Assembly: GCA_016187325.1 (NCBI GenBank)
Contig: JACPJY010000289.1
Span: 1-5,654, forward strand
DNA length: 5,654 bases
Reading direction: 5' to 3'
From: Rhodospirillales bacterium
GTDB lineage: Bacteria > Pseudomonadota > Alphaproteobacteria > Rhodospirillales > Casp-alpha2
The notes under the pieces: generated by a model
What the model was told of the DNA's origin: nothing
Databases searched by the model: none
What the model saw: the letters and a program-made list of their open reading frames with translations, nothing else
Shown: positions 1 through 5,248 of the stretch, piece by piece
Layout: each line of letters opens with the position of its first letter
Numbering within the stretch: the stretch's first letter is position 1
Program-made: the position numbers and the translations under genes

Positions 1-1303
1 CGGCGAGCGTCAGGTATTGCAGCCGTCCGGCGTGCGTGCGGTAGAAGGGCCGCCCGGCGGCCATCTCCAGCAGCGGCGGCACCGGCATGTTGTCCGCCCT
101 CAGACGGTCGGCGAACCATCTGCTGCCGAGCTGGTCGATCAACTCGAACGGCCCAAATTTCCAGTTGTAACCGAGGCGCATCGCCTCATCGACGGCGACC
201 ACGTCGTCGGCGATCTCCGGCACCAGCCGGGCGGCGTAACTGAGGGTGCGCGACAACACCTGCCAGCCGTAACGCCCGCCCTTGTCGGGGTGCTCGAGCA
301 GCGCCCGAAGGCCCTTTTTCTTGGCGGCGGCGACGCTGCCGAGCTTCGACTTGCCGGCCTTGCGGTATTGGCCGCTGGCGAGGTCGATAGCCTCCTTGAC
401 CCGTTCCCCCGAGTCCCTGTTCAGGCGATAGAAGCCGCCCTTGCCTTTGCGGCCGGTGTAGCCGTCGGCGATCATCTTCTTGGTCAGGGCGAGGTCGCGG
501 TTGACCGCGTGGAACGGATCGTCCTTCGGCAACGTCTTTTCCATGTTGCTCAGGATGTGCGGCATCAAATCCAGCCCGACCATGTCGAGCAAGCCGAAAA
601 TGCCGGTCTTTGGGATTCCCATCGGGCGGCCGCCGACCGCGTCGGCTTCCTCGATGGTGACGCCGCCGTCCATCGCCATCACGACGCCGCATTGCAGCCA
701 GTAGATGCCGATACGGTTGGCGATGAAGCCCGGCGTGTCCTTGGCCATGACCACGCCCTTGCCGAGGCGCACGTCGCCGAAGCGGCGGACGTCGGCGACC
801 GCGTCGGGACGCGTATCGGCGCCAGATGCCACCTCGAGCAGCCGCAAGTAGCGCGGCGGGTTGAAGAAATGGGTGATCAGGAAATCGCGCCGGAACCGTG
901 CCGGCATGCCGTTTACCAGGGTGGTCCACGGAATGGTCGAGGTGTTGGACGAGACGATCGAGCCGGGCTTGCGGGCGGCCTCAATCTTCTTGTAAAGCGA
1001 CTGCTTGATGTCGAGCCTCTCGATTACCGCCTCGACGATCCAGTCGCAGTCGGCGATCATCGTCATGTCGTCGTCAATGTTGCCGGCGGTGATCAGCTTG
1101 GCGTTGCGCTTGTGCATCAACGGCGCCGGGTCGGTCTTCAGCAGCTTCTGGATGGCACCCTTGGCAATGGCGCTGCGGTCGGGGCCGTCCTTGGCCGCGA
1201 TGTCGAGCAGCACCACCGGCACGCCGGCGTTGGCGACTTGGCCGGCAATGCCGGCGCCCATGACGCCGGCGCCGAACACAGCGACCTTCTTGATTTCGGT
1301 CAT
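1..1303 (-). CDS. Bifunctional 3-hydroxyacyl-CoA dehydrogenase / enoyl-CoA hydratase (N-terminal 434 residues; runs off the left edge)
   Basis: This is the NAD-dependent beta-oxidation enzyme that oxidises L-3-hydroxyacyl-CoA to 3-ketoacyl-CoA in the cytoplasm. The reading frame is open from ATG at 1303 to the window edge. Residues 8-19 (VAVFGAGVMGAG region) form the GxGxxG nucleotide-binding loop. The catalytic set is visible: Ser122 in SSNTS, His145 in THFFNPP, Glu157 in LLEV and Asn196 in GFIANR, with spacings like those of known dehydrogenases. The NAD domain spans about 5-187 and the first C-terminal domain about 190-292, ending in GYTGRKGKGGFY. A second copy of that fold begins near 345 (the GYNWKFGPFELID stretch is at 378-390). 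The protein is still open at 434 residues, so a C-terminal crotonase (hydratase) domain is expected off the window, as in FadN-type proteins of roughly 780 residues. That is the reverse of E. coli FadB domain order. The start overlaps the fadA stop as ATGA, with GAGG seven bases upstream. The dehydrogenase identity is solid; the hydratase half is inferred. Confidence 0.9.
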   Translation of the reverse strand, partial: MTEIKKVAVFGAGVMGAGIAGQVANAGVPVVLLDIAAKDGPDRSAIAKGAIQKLLKTDPAPLMHKRNAKLITAGNIDDDMTMIADCDWIVEAVIERLDIKQSLYKKIEAARKPGSIVSSNTSTIPWTTLVNGMPARFRRDFLITHFFNPPRYLRLLEVASGADTRPDAVADVRRFGDVRLGKGVVMAKDTPGFIANRIGIYWLQCGVVMAMDGGVTIEEADAVGGRPMGIPKTGIFGLLDMVGLDLMPHILSNMEKTLPKDDPFHAVNRDLALTKKMIADGYTGRKGKGGFYRLNRDSGERVKEAIDLASGQYRKAGKSKLGSVAAAKKKGLRALLEHPDKGGRYGWQVLSRTLSYAARLVPEIADDVVAVDEAMRLGYNWKFGPFELIDQLGSRWFADRLRADNMPVPPLLEMAAGRPFYRTHAGRLQYLTLA

Positions 1304-1314
1304 CGCACCGCCTC
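1300..1314 (-). promoter_or_regulatory. Stop-start overlap and ribosome binding site coupling fadA to the dehydrogenase gene
   Basis: The sequence ATGA at 1303-1300 contains the start of the dehydrogenase gene and the TGA stop of fadA. A GAGG Shine-Dalgarno core (1314-1311) lies seven bases before the ATG, inside the last codons of fadA. This arrangement usually gives translational coupling, so the thiolase and dehydrogenase are made in linked amounts. It also fixes the dehydrogenase start. Confidence 0.8.
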
Positions 1315-2439
1315 GAGGACCGTGGCGATGCCTTGGCCGCCGCCGATGCATTGGGTGGAAAGCGCGTAAGTGCCGCCCTCGCGCTTGAGAAGTTGCGCCG
1401 CCTTGCCGGTGATGCGGGCGCCGGTGGCGCCGAGCGGGTGGCCGATGGCGATGGCGCCGCCGTCGAGGTTGACCTTCGCCAAATCGAGCGAAAGGTCGCG
1501 CAGCACCGCCAGCGATTGCGACGCGAAGGCCTCGTTGACCTCGGCAACGTCGATGTCGCCGATCTTCAGCCCGGCCCGCTGAAGCGCTTTCTTCGACGCC
1601 GGCACCGGGCCGATGCCCATGATTTCCGGGTCGCAGCCGGCGACCGCGATCGACTTGATGCGGGCGAGCGGCGTCAGGCCCTTCTTTTCCGCGTAGGCCT
1701 CGCTGCACACCAGGGTCGCCGCGGCGCCGTCGGTCAACGGCGACGACGTGCCCGCGGTCACCGAGCCTTTTTCGTCGAACGCCGGCTTCAGGCCCGCCAA
1801 GGCCGCGGCCGTGGTGTCGGGACGGATGCAGCCGTCCCTGCTGACGCTGCCGCCGTCGCGGCTGATCGGGATGATCTCGTCGTCGAGCCTGCCGGCGGCT
1901 TGTGCCTTGGCGGCCTTTATCTGCGACTGGACGGCGAAGGCGTCCTGCTGGTCGCGGGTGATCTGATAGCGGGTGGCGACGTTCTCCGCCGTCTCGCCCA
2001 TCGAGATGTAGGCCGGCGGGTAATTCTTGGCGAGATCGGGATGGGGCATGGGGTTATAGCCCATCATCGGCACCCGCGTCATCGACTCGACGCCGGCGCA
2101 AATGAACACCTCTCCGGCGTTCATCTGGATGGCGCCGGCGGCCATATGGATGGCGTACATCGACGAACCGCAGAAGCGATTGACCGTGGCGCCAGCGACC
2201 GAACGCGGCAGCCCGGCCTGGAACACCACCAGCCGCGCCACGTTCAGGCCCTGCTCGGCCTCGGGAAAGGCGCAGCCCAGAATCAGGTCCTCGATGTCAT
2301 CCGGATCGACGCCGGTATTCTTGACCAAGCCCTTGACCACCTGCGCGGCCAGCTCGTCGGCCCGCACCTTGGCCAATTCGCCCTTGGTGGCGAACGTGAA
2401 CGGCGACCGGACATAGCCGGCGATAACGACGTTCTTCAT
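1300..2439 (-). CDS. fadA: Acetyl-CoA C-acyltransferase (3-ketoacyl-CoA thiolase)
   Basis: This cytoplasmic enzyme cleaves 3-ketoacyl-CoA with CoA to give acetyl-CoA and an acyl-CoA shortened by two carbons, the last step of each beta-oxidation round. The 379-residue protein is slightly shorter than the usual 390 or so but complete. Cys90 in VNRFCGSSM is the acyl-accepting nucleophile. NEAFA is at 302-306, GHPLGATG at 333-340 holds the active-site His334, and CIGGGQG at 364-370 holds the second catalytic Cys364. ESMTRVPM at 118-125 is also typical of degradative thiolases. The frame stays open upstream to 2550, but the ATG at 2439 is chosen because GGAGG lies eight bases before it and the protein then opens with the normal thiolase start MKNVVIAGYVRSPF. 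The gene sits 49 bp after fadD and overlaps the dehydrogenase by four bases, which supports a role in beta-oxidation rather than biosynthetic acetoacetyl-CoA formation. Chain-length preference cannot be read from the sequence. Confidence 0.93.
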   Translation of the reverse strand: MKNVVIAGYVRSPFTFATKGELAKVRADELAAQVVKGLVKNTGVDPDDIEDLILGCAFPEAEQGLNVARLVVFQAGLPRSVAGATVNRFCGSSMYAIHMAAGAIQMNAGEVFICAGVESMTRVPMMGYNPMPHPDLAKNYPPAYISMGETAENVATRYQITRDQQDAFAVQSQIKAAKAQAAGRLDDEIIPISRDGGSVSRDGCIRPDTTAAALAGLKPAFDEKGSVTAGTSSPLTDGAAATLVCSEAYAEKKGLTPLARIKSIAVAGCDPEIMGIGPVPASKKALQRAGLKIGDIDVAEVNEAFASQSLAVLRDLSLDLAKVNLDGGAIAIGHPLGATGARITGKAAQLLKREGGTYALSTQCIGGGQGIATVLEAVR

Positions 2440-2446
2440 TTCCTCG

Positions 2447-2453
2447 TCCTCCC
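2447..2453 (-). promoter_or_regulatory. Ribosome binding site of fadA
   Basis: The minus strand reads GGGAGGA, with GGAGG ending eight bases before the ATG at 2439. It is the strongest Shine-Dalgarno sequence in the window and decides the fadA start over the longer in-frame option at 2550. A second purine run, GAGGA at 2445-2441, lies too close to the ATG to be the main site. The upstream end of the site overlaps the palindrome at 2452-2462. Confidence 0.75.
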
Positions 2454-2481
2454 TCTCAGAGGTGGCCACCCGGATCATCCG
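2452..2481. repeat. Three abutting short palindromes in the fadD-fadA gap
   Basis: Three inverted repeats with 5-bp arms lie end to end: CCTCTcAGAGG at 2452-2462, GGTGGCCACC at 2461-2470 and CGGATcATCCG at 2471-2481. Together they occupy 30 of the 49 non-coding bases between the fadD stop and the fadA start. As RNA each could form only a short hairpin. The one nearest fadA overlaps the first bases of its Shine-Dalgarno region. A function is not established. Confidence 0.5.
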
Positions 2482-2488
2482 AATGGAA

Positions 2489-4261
2489 TTATATTGCGGT
2501 CTTCTTGTCCGTTGTCGCGGAGACAAGGTCCTTTTTCGATATCTTGCCAATCAATGTTTTCGGCAGCGCATCGCGGAATTCGATCTGGCGTGGTATTTCG
2601 AACGGCGCCAATTTGTCCTCGAGAAATTTCGTCAGTTCGTCGGTCGTGATAGCCTGACCGTTGCGCAGCTTTACGAAAGCCTTCACAATCTCGCCGCGGT
2701 GTTCGTCGGGCACCCCGCACACGGCAACCTCCTCCACGGTGGGGTGGCGGTGAATAGCCTCCTCAACATTGCGCGGATAGACCTTGAAACCGCCGGTGTT
2801 GATCATCTCCTTGATGCGGTCGACGATGAACAGGTAGCCGTCCTCGTCGAGGTAACCGACGTCGCCGGTGTGAAAATGGCCGCCCCGGAACACGCGCACA
2901 TTTTCCTGCGCCCGATTGGCGTATCCCGCCATGACCTGGGGTCCGGAAATGCAGATTTCCCCGATTTCGCGGACGGGCAGAAGGCGTTCGGGCTCGTCGA
3001 GTGACACGATGTCGATCACGGTGCCCGGCAGGGGCAACCCCACCGAGCCCGGCTTCCTGACGCCGTCCACGGGATTGACGGCGACGACTGGGCTGGTCTC
3101 GCTGAGACCGTATCCCTCAAGCACCACGCAGCCGGTCAACTCCTCGAATCGCTTCCGCACCTCGTTCGGCAGCGAAGCACCGCCGGAAATGCAGAATTCC
3201 AGACTAGAGAGATCATGGTCCGCCACGTCGGGGGTGGAATTAATGGCCGAAAACATCGTCGGCACGCCGATTAGTATGGTGGGGCGCTCCTTCTCGATCG
3301 CCTGCAACACCTCGGCGGTCTTGAAATGCGGCAGCAGGATCAGTTCGGCCGCCAGGCGCAGGCCCAGGTTCATTACCGCCGTCATACCGAAAGCATGGAA
3401 CAAGGGCAGCACGCCGAGCACCTTTTCCTCGGCTGTCGCTACGGCCGGCGCCCACAAAGCGAGTTGCTGGGCGTTGGCATAGAGGTTCGCATGGGTGAGC
3501 CTTGCCGCCTTCGTGACGCCGGTGGTACCGCCGGTGAGCTGCATCACGGCGACGTCGCGCGTCGGGTCAATGGCGGCGGGATCGGGATTGCCGTCGTTGT
3601 CGATCAGGCGCTCGTAGGTGACATGGCGGTCGTCGTCCGGAATGTTTGCCACCTCGCGGCGCTTCAGGAGCGTGAACAACGCCTTTTCCGCGAACGGCAG
3701 GACGCCAGCCAGGCTGCATACCACGATCTTCTCCAGCCGGTTGTTGGCGGCCGGCAGGGCCGCGACCTTGTCGTACAGCACCTTCAGATCGAGGGTGACC
3801 AGGAAACAGACGTTGGCGTCGGCAACGTGGTGCTCGACCTCGTGCATGGCGTATAGGGGATTGATGTTGACCACCGTGCCGCCGGCCTTGAGCACAGCAT
3901 AATAGCAGACGACGGCGTAGGGCGAATTCGGCAGCATCAGCCCGACGTTGATGCCGCGATGGACGCCGAGTTCCTGGAAACCCTTCGCGGCGCGTTCGAC
4001 CAATTTCGCGATGTCACGGTAATGGAAGCGGCGGCCGCGGAAATTGATGCATACGTTATCGGGAAAAGCCGCGGCCGCGTCGTCGAGAAGTGTAGGGACC
4101 GGTTTCGGTTCGATCTCGACGCGCCAGTCGATTCCCGCGGGGTAGGATTTCTCCCACGGATAGGACCGTGATCCCGCTTCCGCGAACGGCTTCTTTGCCC
4201 CGGACACCGACCGGCGACGCCGAAGCCGGCGCACGAGGCTCTCCAGAAAAGGCATTTGCAT
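2489..4261 (-). CDS. fadD: Long-chain-fatty-acid--CoA ligase (acyl-CoA synthetase)
   Basis: This enzyme uses ATP to convert free fatty acids to acyl-CoA through an acyl-adenylate, the entry step to the pathway encoded downstream. The 590-residue protein shows the whole ANL-superfamily motif set: the P-loop-like TGGTTGVTK at 243-251, YGLSETSP at 384-391, HTGDVGYLDEDGY at 464-476, the hinge and FACS signature DRIKEMINTGGFKVYP at 481-496, and PKTLIGKISKK at 567-577 with the likely catalytic Lys573. YPWEKSYPAGIDW at 34-46 is the usual start of alphaproteobacterial FadD. The preceding 33 residues are extra and include a basic stretch, RRLRRRR at 11-17. The P-loop segment continues Ala-Ala after its Lys, where Gly-Ala is common. 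The start at 4261 is preferred because GGAG lies eight bases upstream. Longer in-frame starts at 4333 and 4414 lack a binding site, and 4414 overlaps the probable -10 box. A start at 4255, two codons later, is also possible. Long-chain specificity is inferred from family resemblance and neighbours. Confidence 0.92.
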   Translation of the reverse strand: MQMPFLESLVRRLRRRRSVSGAKKPFAEAGSRSYPWEKSYPAGIDWRVEIEPKPVPTLLDDAAAAFPDNVCINFRGRRFHYRDIAKLVERAAKGFQELGVHRGINVGLMLPNSPYAVVCYYAVLKAGGTVVNINPLYAMHEVEHHVADANVCFLVTLDLKVLYDKVAALPAANNRLEKIVVCSLAGVLPFAEKALFTLLKRREVANIPDDDRHVTYERLIDNDGNPDPAAIDPTRDVAVMQLTGGTTGVTKAARLTHANLYANAQQLALWAPAVATAEEKVLGVLPLFHAFGMTAVMNLGLRLAAELILLPHFKTAEVLQAIEKERPTILIGVPTMFSAINSTPDVADHDLSSLEFCISGGASLPNEVRKRFEELTGCVVLEGYGLSETSPVVAVNPVDGVRKPGSVGLPLPGTVIDIVSLDEPERLLPVREIGEICISGPQVMAGYANRAQENVRVFRGGHFHTGDVGYLDEDGYLFIVDRIKEMINTGGFKVYPRNVEEAIHRHPTVEEVAVCGVPDEHRGEIVKAFVKLRNGQAITTDELTKFLEDKLAPFEIPRQIEFRDALPKTLIGKISKKDLVSATTDKKTAI

Positions 4262-4406
4262 CGCGGGGTCTCCGTCGCGCCCCGGCGTGGTGGCAAATGA
4301 AGCGACCACCTCGTGCGGGCCGCGCGGTGTCATGATCGAAACACGGCTAACCACGTCTTGGCAGCCGCCATCATGGCGCGCGCAGTGCCTGAGTCCGGAA
4401 TGCGCA
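4262..4406 (-). other. Probable 5' leader of the fadD-fadA-dehydrogenase mRNA
   Basis: If the TATAAT at 4418-4413 is used, transcription starts near 4406 and leaves a leader of about 145 nt before fadD. The fadD frame is open through the leader, but it lacks a supported start there and its translation reads Cys- and His-rich, unlike a FadD N-terminus. The leader contains a 13-bp palindrome, CGCCATcATGGCG at 4366-4378, which could be an operator just downstream of the start point or a small hairpin. I recognise no riboswitch. Confidence 0.35.
4270..4273 (-). promoter_or_regulatory. Ribosome binding site of fadD
   Basis: The minus strand reads GGAG followed by eight bases and then ATG at 4261. 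No comparable site precedes the in-frame ATG codons at 4333 or 4414, so this short motif decides the start. Confidence 0.6.
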
Positions 4407-4412
4407 AGGCAC

Positions 4413-4418
4413 ATTATA
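4413..4418 (-). promoter_or_regulatory. Candidate -10 box for the fadD operon
   Basis: The minus strand reads a perfect TATAAT in an otherwise GC-rich gap. No good -35 hexamer is found 15-18 bp upstream (the 17-bp position reads CACCCT), and there is no TG extension. The promoter may therefore need an activator, or the match may be chance. An A/T-rich patch lies further upstream around 4441-4459. The position between the regulator gene and fadD fits an operon promoter. Confidence 0.35.
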
Positions 4419-4421
4419 ACC

Positions 4422-4467
4422 GATCCCCGGCGGCAAGGGTGAAAATCCTTAAGATATCAGGGGGATC
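4422..4467. repeat. Spaced inverted repeat beside the fadD -10 box
   Basis: GATCCCC at 4422-4428 and its exact reverse complement GGGGATC at 4461-4467 are separated by 32 bp. The proximal arm lies in the spacer just upstream of the candidate -10 box and the distal arm lies about 50 bp upstream of it. The 39-bp centre-to-centre distance is close to a whole or half number of helical turns, as two half-sites or two operators might show. It could also be chance in GC-rich DNA. Confidence 0.3.
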
Positions 4468-4514
4468 AGCCGTTTTTTAACGGGAATTGACGGCCCGCCG
4501 ACGGCAACGCCGCC

Positions 4515-5006
4515 TCAGCCGGCGCGCTGGCGGCGGTCGATGCCGCCGAACAGGTCGTCGCGATGGCGCCGGCGGTCCGGCCCAAAGAAGTCTGCCGCGC
4601 GGATGAACGGCCGTTGGTTCTCGATTACCGCGCAGATGCGGGAATAGATTGTTTTCGCCGACACCGGCTTGGCTAGGTATTCGGTCATTCCCACGTCGCG
4701 CGCGAAACAGACATGTCGATACTCGGTGTTGGCTGTGCAGACGATGACGGAGACGAACGGATCGGCGCTTTCCGGATCCTGGCGGACGCGCCTCAAAAAA
4801 CCCATGCCGTCGAGGTCATGGGTCCAGTCGCTCAAGATCAGGTCGATGGAGAATTGCTTGAAGATTTGCCACGCAACGTCGGGATCCGGCGTGCTTTGAA
4901 CCGTCGGCACGCCGAACTCGCTGAACACGTCGGTCAGGAGCTTTCTGACCAACAAATGTTTTTCGAGCACCAGAATGCTCAGGTGCTCCAAATTGTAAGA
5001 GCGCAT
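4515..5006 (-). CDS. Single-domain (CheY-like) response regulator
   Basis: This 163-residue protein has one receiver domain (about residues 9-130) and no DNA-binding or enzyme output domain, so it probably acts by protein-protein contact in a phosphorelay or in motility or stress control. Asp60 in LILSDW is the predicted phospho-acceptor. Thr91 in VIVCTAN and Lys113 in YLAKPVS complete the switch residues. The usual Asp-Asp metal-binding pair after strand 1 reads Glu15-Lys16 (ILVLEKH), which is unusual. The C-terminal tail, residues 131-163, has FFGPDRRRHR, recalled from a group of alphaproteobacterial orphan regulators, followed by the similar DLFGGIDRRQR. No histidine kinase gene is in the window, so the partner is unknown. 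The ATG at 5006 is the only sensible start. Its binding site is weak (GAAG six bases or AGGGA twelve bases upstream). The gene points the same way as fadD but is 253 bp from it, so co-transcription is unlikely and a role in fatty-acid control is only guesswork. Confidence 0.88.
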   Translation of the reverse strand: MRSYNLEHLSILVLEKHLLVRKLLTDVFSEFGVPTVQSTPDPDVAWQIFKQFSIDLILSDWTHDLDGMGFLRRVRQDPESADPFVSVIVCTANTEYRHVCFARDVGMTEYLAKPVSAKTIYSRICAVIENQRPFIRAADFFGPDRRRHRDDLFGGIDRRQRAG

Positions 5007-5070
5007 TTCGCGCTTCTATCCCTGTCGGCGTTAGCCTTTGACGCCAAATGTTTTTTTGCGCGATGGAATA

Positions 5071-5104
5071 GTAAGGAATCAACCTTACATTAGGCTTACG
5101 TAGG
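5071..5104. repeat. CTTAC repeat cluster upstream of the response regulator
   Basis: GTAAGG (5071-5076) and CCTTAC (5083-5088) form a perfect 6-bp inverted repeat around AATCAA. The right arm runs into a direct repeat, CTTACATTAGG (5084-5094) then CTTACGTAGG (5095-5104). The motif CTTAC therefore occurs three times within 34 bp, once inverted, about 65-100 bp upstream of the regulator ATG. This layout is typical of a transcription factor binding region. The factor is unknown. Confidence 0.45.
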
Positions 5105-5111
5105 CTCCGAA

Positions 5112-5125
5112 GGCGGGGATCCGCC
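5112..5125. repeat. GC-rich hairpin in the divergent intergenic region
   Basis: GGCGG (5112-5116) and CCGCC (5121-5125) pair around the four-base loop GGAT, next to a short CCG triplet run (5121-5132). No T-tract follows on either strand, so it is not read as a terminator. It separates the CTTAC repeat cluster from the A/T-rich patch at 5152-5169. Confidence 0.3.
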
Positions 5126-5163
5126 GCCGCCGGCGAATGGGGCGGAATTCCCTTGAATATCAA

Positions 5164-5169
5164 ATTATA
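5164..5169 (-). promoter_or_regulatory. Candidate -10 box for the response regulator gene
   Basis: The minus strand reads a perfect TATAAT in the context GGCTATAAT, inside the A/T-rich patch 5152-5169. No -35 hexamer is evident at the normal distance (the 17-bp position reads CCCCGT). Use of this box would give a leader of about 150 nt containing the CTTAC repeat cluster. The other perfect TATAAT noticed, at 4418-4413, is likewise preceded by GG and one pyrimidine. Confidence 0.3.
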
Positions 5170-5198
5170 GCCGGTGGCCATTATTGACGGGGCGCAAT

Positions 5199-5211
5199 CC
5201 CTAAGATAGGG
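5199..5211. repeat. Operator-like palindrome before the plus-strand gene
   Basis: CCCTA (5199-5203) and TAGGG (5207-5211) are perfect inverted arms around AGA. The site lies 37 bp before the plus-strand ATG and just downstream of TTGACG (5184-5189), which resembles a -35 hexamer. No good -10 hexamer follows at 16-18 bp, because that position is occupied by the palindrome. A regulator bound here could block transcription of the plus-strand gene. Confidence 0.3.
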
Positions 5212-5248
5212 GTTGGTCGCGAATTCCTGGCCATTCGGGGTGTATCAA

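Noticed and set aside
17..1369. Long plus-strand open frame (450 codons) opposite the dehydrogenase gene
   Set aside because: The minus strand encodes a clear dehydrogenase with catalytic residues. The plus-strand translation has no recognisable domain and is a typical antisense frame of GC-rich codon use.
2440..2550. Upstream in-frame start for fadA at 2550
   Set aside because: The extra 37 residues overlap the end of fadD, do not resemble a thiolase, and have no better binding site than the GGAGG before 2439.
1333..2649. Long plus-strand open frame (438 codons) opposite the thiolase
   Set aside because: It runs antisense to fadA and the fadD 3' end, is rich in Arg, Gly and His without motifs, and is explained by codon bias in the real gene.
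4262..4414. Longer FadD starting at 4333 or 4414
   Set aside because: No ribosome binding site precedes either ATG, the added residues do not look like the family, and 4414 lies within the probable -10 box.
4470..4483. CCGTT-TTTT-AACGG hairpin downstream of the response regulator as a terminator
   Set aside because: The T-run lies in the loop on the plus strand, the stem is only 5 bp and no U-tract follows it in the direction of the regulator transcript.
5184..5212. TTGACG plus TAAGAT as a plus-strand promoter for the gene at 5249
   Set aside because: The spacing is only 12 bp, and at 16-18 bp there is no hexamer resembling a -10 box. It is kept only as context for the palindrome at 5199-5211.
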